Below are positions 6,047-7,934 of a DNA stretch of 7,934 nt, piece after piece. A program made the position numbers and the translations under genes. The DNA is from 2011-GWA2-47-8b sp964361325 (GTDB taxonomy: Bacteria > Patescibacteriota > Minisyncoccia > UBA6257 > WO2-44-18), in assembly GCA_964361325.1 (NCBI GenBank), contig CAYHZT010000021.1:1-7934 (forward strand). Direction: 5' to 3'. The notes beneath the pieces are model-generated. The model made no database searches and had not been told where the DNA came from. It worked only from the letters and a program-made list of their open reading frames with translations. Position 1 is the stretch's first letter, and every line of letters begins with the position of its first letter.

Positions 6047-6448
6047 TTAAGCTGGTAAAAAATCTTTAGCGGCATCGCGTGTCGCGCAGTAGGCAAATTC
6101 TTGTATCTGCCGCTTGATGTAGTCCAGCGTACCGCGGTATCGAATTTGATTATTTTTATCCAGGGCATTTTCGTTGCGGACTACCTTTCTGATAATCAGC
6201 ACGAATCTTACCAACGGATGGATTTTTTTAAATTTTCTGATTTTGCGCCGGGTGGAACGGACTTGCAGAGGCAAAGCAAACCCGCCGCGAATAAAAATCA
6301 GATTGTCGATTCCTTCAACATCAAGGCGGTCGGCAGTTTTGGCTTTAATATAGCCAAGAAATCGCGGGTCCTCCTTAATCATTTCCAAAATTGCTTCTTC
6401 GACGGCATCCTCTGCTTCGGGTCCGAGATTCCTGGTATCTTTTATCAA
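6047..6448 (-). CDS. Hypothetical protein with a faint PD-(D/E)XK-like pattern
   Basis: A 133-residue protein that I do not recognise as a named family. The start is TTG at 6446-6448, supported by GAAAAGGG (6456-6463) at a 7-base spacing, the best Shine-Dalgarno in the window, and by an in-frame stop a few codons upstream. The N-terminal half is an acidic helix (EAEDAVEEAILEMIKED, 11-27). Next come DRLDVEGIDNLIFIRG (40-55) and ALPLQVRST (58-66). An acid pair in GID followed about 14 residues later by Q-x-R on a predicted strand resembles the D...(E/Q)-x-K core of PD-(D/E)XK nucleases, but both the acid and the Lys of the second motif are substituted. The rest is basic and hydrophobic. No signal peptide or membrane helix is evident. 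It lies 62 bases downstream of the nucleotidyltransferase gene and is followed by a terminator. Nuclease function is only a guess. Confidence 0.75.
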   Translation of the reverse strand: MIKDTRNLGPEAEDAVEEAILEMIKEDPRFLGYIKAKTADRLDVEGIDNLIFIRGGFALPLQVRSTRRKIRKFKKIHPLVRFVLIIRKVVRNENALDKNNQIRYRGTLDYIKRQIQEFAYCATRDAAKDFLPA

Positions 6449-6477
6449 GAATGCACCCTTTTCAATTAGCTAAATAC

Positions 6478-6506
6478 ACTCTACAAGTTTTTATCTAGGA
6501 TTTCAA
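6478..6506 (-). promoter_or_regulatory. Possible promoter for the 6047-6448 gene
   Basis: The minus strand has TTGAAA (6501-6506), a 17-base spacer and TAGAGT (6478-6483). Transcription would start near 6471, leaving a leader of about 23 bases with the Shine-Dalgarno inside it. The match is moderate (5 of 6 and 4 of 6), and the gene could instead be read through from the upstream nucleotidyltransferase gene. Confidence 0.35.
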
Positions 6507-6510
6507 TAGA

Positions 6511-7200
6511 CTACTTATAGAATTGGGTTCTGTAAGTGTCGGGGTGAAATTCTAATTCTTCGTCATTATATTTTATCCGCGGCTTGTATCCGGATGGGTT
6601 TCGCGACAAATTTCGCTCAATCCGCCATATTTGAAAATTACGCAACAATTTTTCCAGCCACGAACCGACCATACCCGACAATAATTTTTCAATAAAAACT
6701 TTGACTACTGACGGCTGTTGGTATAAATATCGCGGATCTTCGGCGTGAATAGGCCCGGTTTTGGCCCAATCGTGATTGGCCATAAAAAAAGCGGAGATAC
6801 GCGCCGGATCACCGAAAACAGGAACCAGATTGGCGTAAAGAATTTGCCAATACTTGTCGTGAGGCGGCGACAAACGAAAAGTTGCCGGGGTTATAAAATG
6901 ATTCAGACAAATTTTGTCGGCCGCTGCCTCCTTGTGGCTAAGTTTTTTGCGCCGCCATCCCAATAATCCGAAAATTGCTACGGCAAAAAATCGCGCCGTA
7001 AAAATCCTGCCGGCGCGCGCGCCTACAATTACGTCAAAATCGGATTCTGCATTAACATTGCCCAACGCCATAGAACCGGCCGCCACGGCGAACTCCGCAA
7101 AGGGAATGTGGCGGAATGGCCAAGTTCGGCGCAGAAAAATTATCCATTTCTTATCGTAAAGCACTTGTTGCTTTCGCTTCGTCAAAATAGCTGAATCCAT
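6511..7200 (-). CDS. Nucleotidyltransferase, DNA polymerase beta superfamily
   Basis: A 229-residue cytoplasmic protein with the pol-beta nucleotidyltransferase signature: AAGSMALGNVNAESDFDVIVG at about 40-60, with Gly42-Ser43 and the metal-binding pair Asp54 and Asp56. The third acidic residue is not obvious. DKICLNHF (95-102) is the next candidate strand, with Asp95 just before it and Asn100 within it. The C-terminal half carries FFMANHDWAK (138-147), a hydrophobic EKLLSGMVGSWLEKLLRNFQ helix (171-190), and ends with a charged ELEFHPDTYR segment (215-224). The overall arrangement (GS...DxD, then CLN, then a C-terminal LEFHPD block) resembles an uncharacterised type I recall from CPR genomes. 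The substrate is unknown: MNT-type AMP transfer, aminoglycoside or other. The start ATG has no Shine-Dalgarno. A TATAAT box lies about 30 bases upstream on the same strand. Confidence 0.85.
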   Translation of the reverse strand: MDSAILTKRKQQVLYDKKWIIFLRRTWPFRHIPFAEFAVAAGSMALGNVNAESDFDVIVGARAGRIFTARFFAVAIFGLLGWRRKKLSHKEAAADKICLNHFITPATFRLSPPHDKYWQILYANLVPVFGDPARISAFFMANHDWAKTGPIHAEDPRYLYQQPSVVKVFIEKLLSGMVGSWLEKLLRNFQIWRIERNLSRNPSGYKPRIKYNDEELEFHPDTYRTQFYK

Positions 7201-7201
7201 C

Positions 7202-7229
7202 TTTACAATAATAGTCCGTTTGGTAGAAT
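7202..7229 (+). promoter_or_regulatory. Promoter for the plus-strand gene, predicting a leaderless mRNA
   Basis: TTTACA (7202-7207), a 16-base spacer and TAGAAT (7224-7229) each match the sigma70 consensus at 5 of 6 positions. The predicted transcription start, about 7 bases past the -10, falls on the A of the ATG at 7236, so the mRNA would be leaderless. No Shine-Dalgarno is present, which is consistent with that. Confidence 0.6.
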
Positions 7230-7230
7230 A

Positions 7231-7236
7231 ATTATA
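7231..7236 (-). promoter_or_regulatory. -10 box for the nucleotidyltransferase gene
   Basis: The minus strand reads a perfect TATAAT here, predicting a start near 7224 and a leader of about 24 bases. No good -35 is found 16-18 bases upstream. It lies one base from the -10 of the divergent plus-strand promoter, so polymerase could probably open only one of the two at a time. Confidence 0.45.
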
Positions 7237-7508
7237 TGTCTATGGAATCTCCCAGCGTTTGGGAAAGCGTAGAAAAAGAAGCTGAAGAAGAAAAAACTCG
7301 AAAAGAAACCGAGGAGGTTTGGCGTACGACAGAAACCGGAATAACCAAGAAAAAAACTGAGCGGGTATTTGAACAAGTCGCTAAAGAACACGCCGAAAAA
7401 AAGCAAAAAGAAGCGGCGGAAAAAGCGGCGAAATCCATAAGCTGGGAAAAAGCGACAGAAACCGCAAAAAAAGAGAAGGAAGAGAAAGAAAAGGGACTTT
7501 TCGATTAA
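7236..7508 (+). CDS. Small Lys/Glu-rich, probably coiled-coil hypothetical protein
   Basis: A 90-residue protein and the only plus-strand gene. It is extremely charged: 23 Glu and 18 Lys, with almost no hydrophobic residues beyond three Trp (9, 29, 70) and a few Val, Ile and Phe. It reads as a single helix or coiled coil, for example KEAEEEKTRKETEE (14-27) and KKEKEEKEKG (78-87). No cysteine, signal peptide or membrane segment is seen. Support for expression is the promoter that places a transcription start on its ATG and the fact that it exactly fills the space between a divergent and a convergent gene. A second ATG two codons in is an alternative start. Its stop lies 12 bases from the rmuC stop, with no terminator visible between. 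Low complexity makes homology calls unsafe; it could be a nucleic-acid-associated or lineage-specific protein. Function unknown. Confidence 0.6.
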   Translation: MSMESPSVWESVEKEAEEEKTRKETEEVWRTTETGITKKKTERVFEQVAKEHAEKKQKEAAEKAAKSISWEKATETAKKEKEEKEKGLFD

Positions 7509-7520
7509 TAACTAATAAAC

Positions 7521-7934
7521 CTAGTCCTCAACTGCCGGCGTTTCGATTTGCTGAACCTCCACGCCTATTCTTTCGCCTGTCATTTTTAAAACATCTTTAT
7601 CGATCTTGCCGAATTCCTTATAGGCATTGTTGTACATATTCATAGAAACGTTTAAATTTTTGCCCAACTTTTTCATATACTCATCATAGGTCAGTAAGTG
7701 CCGGCCCAAGTTTTCTACTTGCTTGACGATATCTTTTGCCTGCTCCGAAATTTTTTGATTGCGCAGGCCTTGCAGAACCGTTTGAAGATAAGCCAAGAAG
7801 GAAGTCGGAGAAACGACAATAACTTTTTTCTGTCCGGCATAATTAATTAAATTACGGGTGTCGTCGGCAATCGCGCCAACTTTATTTATTAATAAATCGT
7901 AATAAACCGCTTCCGATGGAATAAACATAAATGC
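7521..7934 (-). CDS. rmuC: RmuC-family DNA recombination protein, C-terminal end (cut by window edge)
   Basis: The last 137 codons of a RmuC homologue; the frame stays open to the window edge, and the internal Met at 7928 is not the start. In E. coli RmuC limits recombination between short inverted repeats and is predicted to have a nuclease-like core after a long coiled coil. Family landmarks are MFIPSEAVYYDLL at the left of the visible part, KKVIVVSPTSFLAYLQTV about 30 residues later, and a helical tail with KLGKNLNVSMNMYNNAYKEFG, the usual place for the GKNL-x-A-x-x-x-YN pattern. The protein ends in an acidic VEVQQIETPAVED. The coiled coil and the first half of the nuclease-like domain are outside the window. 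It converges with the small plus-strand gene. Confidence 0.9.
   Translation of the reverse strand, partial: AFMFIPSEAVYYDLLINKVGAIADDTRNLINYAGQKKVIVVSPTSFLAYLQTVLQGLRNQKISEQAKDIVKQVENLGRHLLTYDEYMKKLGKNLNVSMNMYNNAYKEFGKIDKDVLKMTGERIGVEVQQIETPAVED

Noticed and set aside
6101..6469. Plus-strand open frame of 122 codons
   Set aside because: It is antisense to the 6047-6448 gene, which has a Shine-Dalgarno and its own terminator; no promoter or domain supports the plus frame.
7203..7438. Two minus-strand open frames opposite the K/E-rich gene
   Set aside because: Phe/Ser-rich sequence is what the complement of a Glu/Lys-rich gene gives; neither resembles a known protein.

Overview
The window reads as a piece of a Patescibacteria (CPR), probably Parcubacteria-like, chromosome. 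The basis is indirect: several conserved bacterial proteins are trimmed or variant (a trigger factor without the PPIase domain, a 406-residue NusA), a nucleotidyltransferase resembles a type I recall from CPR genomes, Shine-Dalgarno sequences are almost absent, and intergenic spacers are mostly AT-rich. UGA is not needed as a sense codon in any gene read here, which argues against Gracilibacteria/Absconditabacteria. The assignment is inference; no rRNA or ribosomal protein gene is present to settle it.

Layout. All genes but one lie on the minus strand, so transcription runs from high to low coordinates. From the right edge: the C-terminal end of rmuC (7521-7934, cut by the window); a small plus-strand K/E-rich gene (7236-7508) that converges on rmuC and diverges from the next gene; a pol-beta-type nucleotidyltransferase (6511-7200); and a small unknown protein with a faint PD-(D/E)XK-like pattern (6047-6448), followed by a clear terminator. 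Next comes a 147-bp GC-rich, highly folded intergenic element (5806-5952), then a near-consensus sigma70 promoter driving nusA-hppA (5687 down to 2497), two genes joined by a 1-base stop/start overlap and closed by a terminator. After a 165-bp spacer holding a 15-bp perfect inverted repeat come tig and clpP (2330 down to 759), closed by a terminator, and finally the N-terminal half of tyrS (668 down to 1, cut by the window).

Functional themes. tig-clpP is the usual folding/proteolysis pair. nusA-hppA couples a core transcription factor to a proton-pumping pyrophosphatase, which is an uncommon pairing. tyrS and rmuC are ordinary housekeeping genes cut by the edges. No mobile-element genes, CRISPR array, tRNA or rRNA were seen. 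I did not find an undescribed multi-gene system. The points most worth following are non-coding: the folded element at 5806-5952, the inverted repeat ending on the tig start codon, and a 13-base motif shared by the leaders of clpP and nusA.
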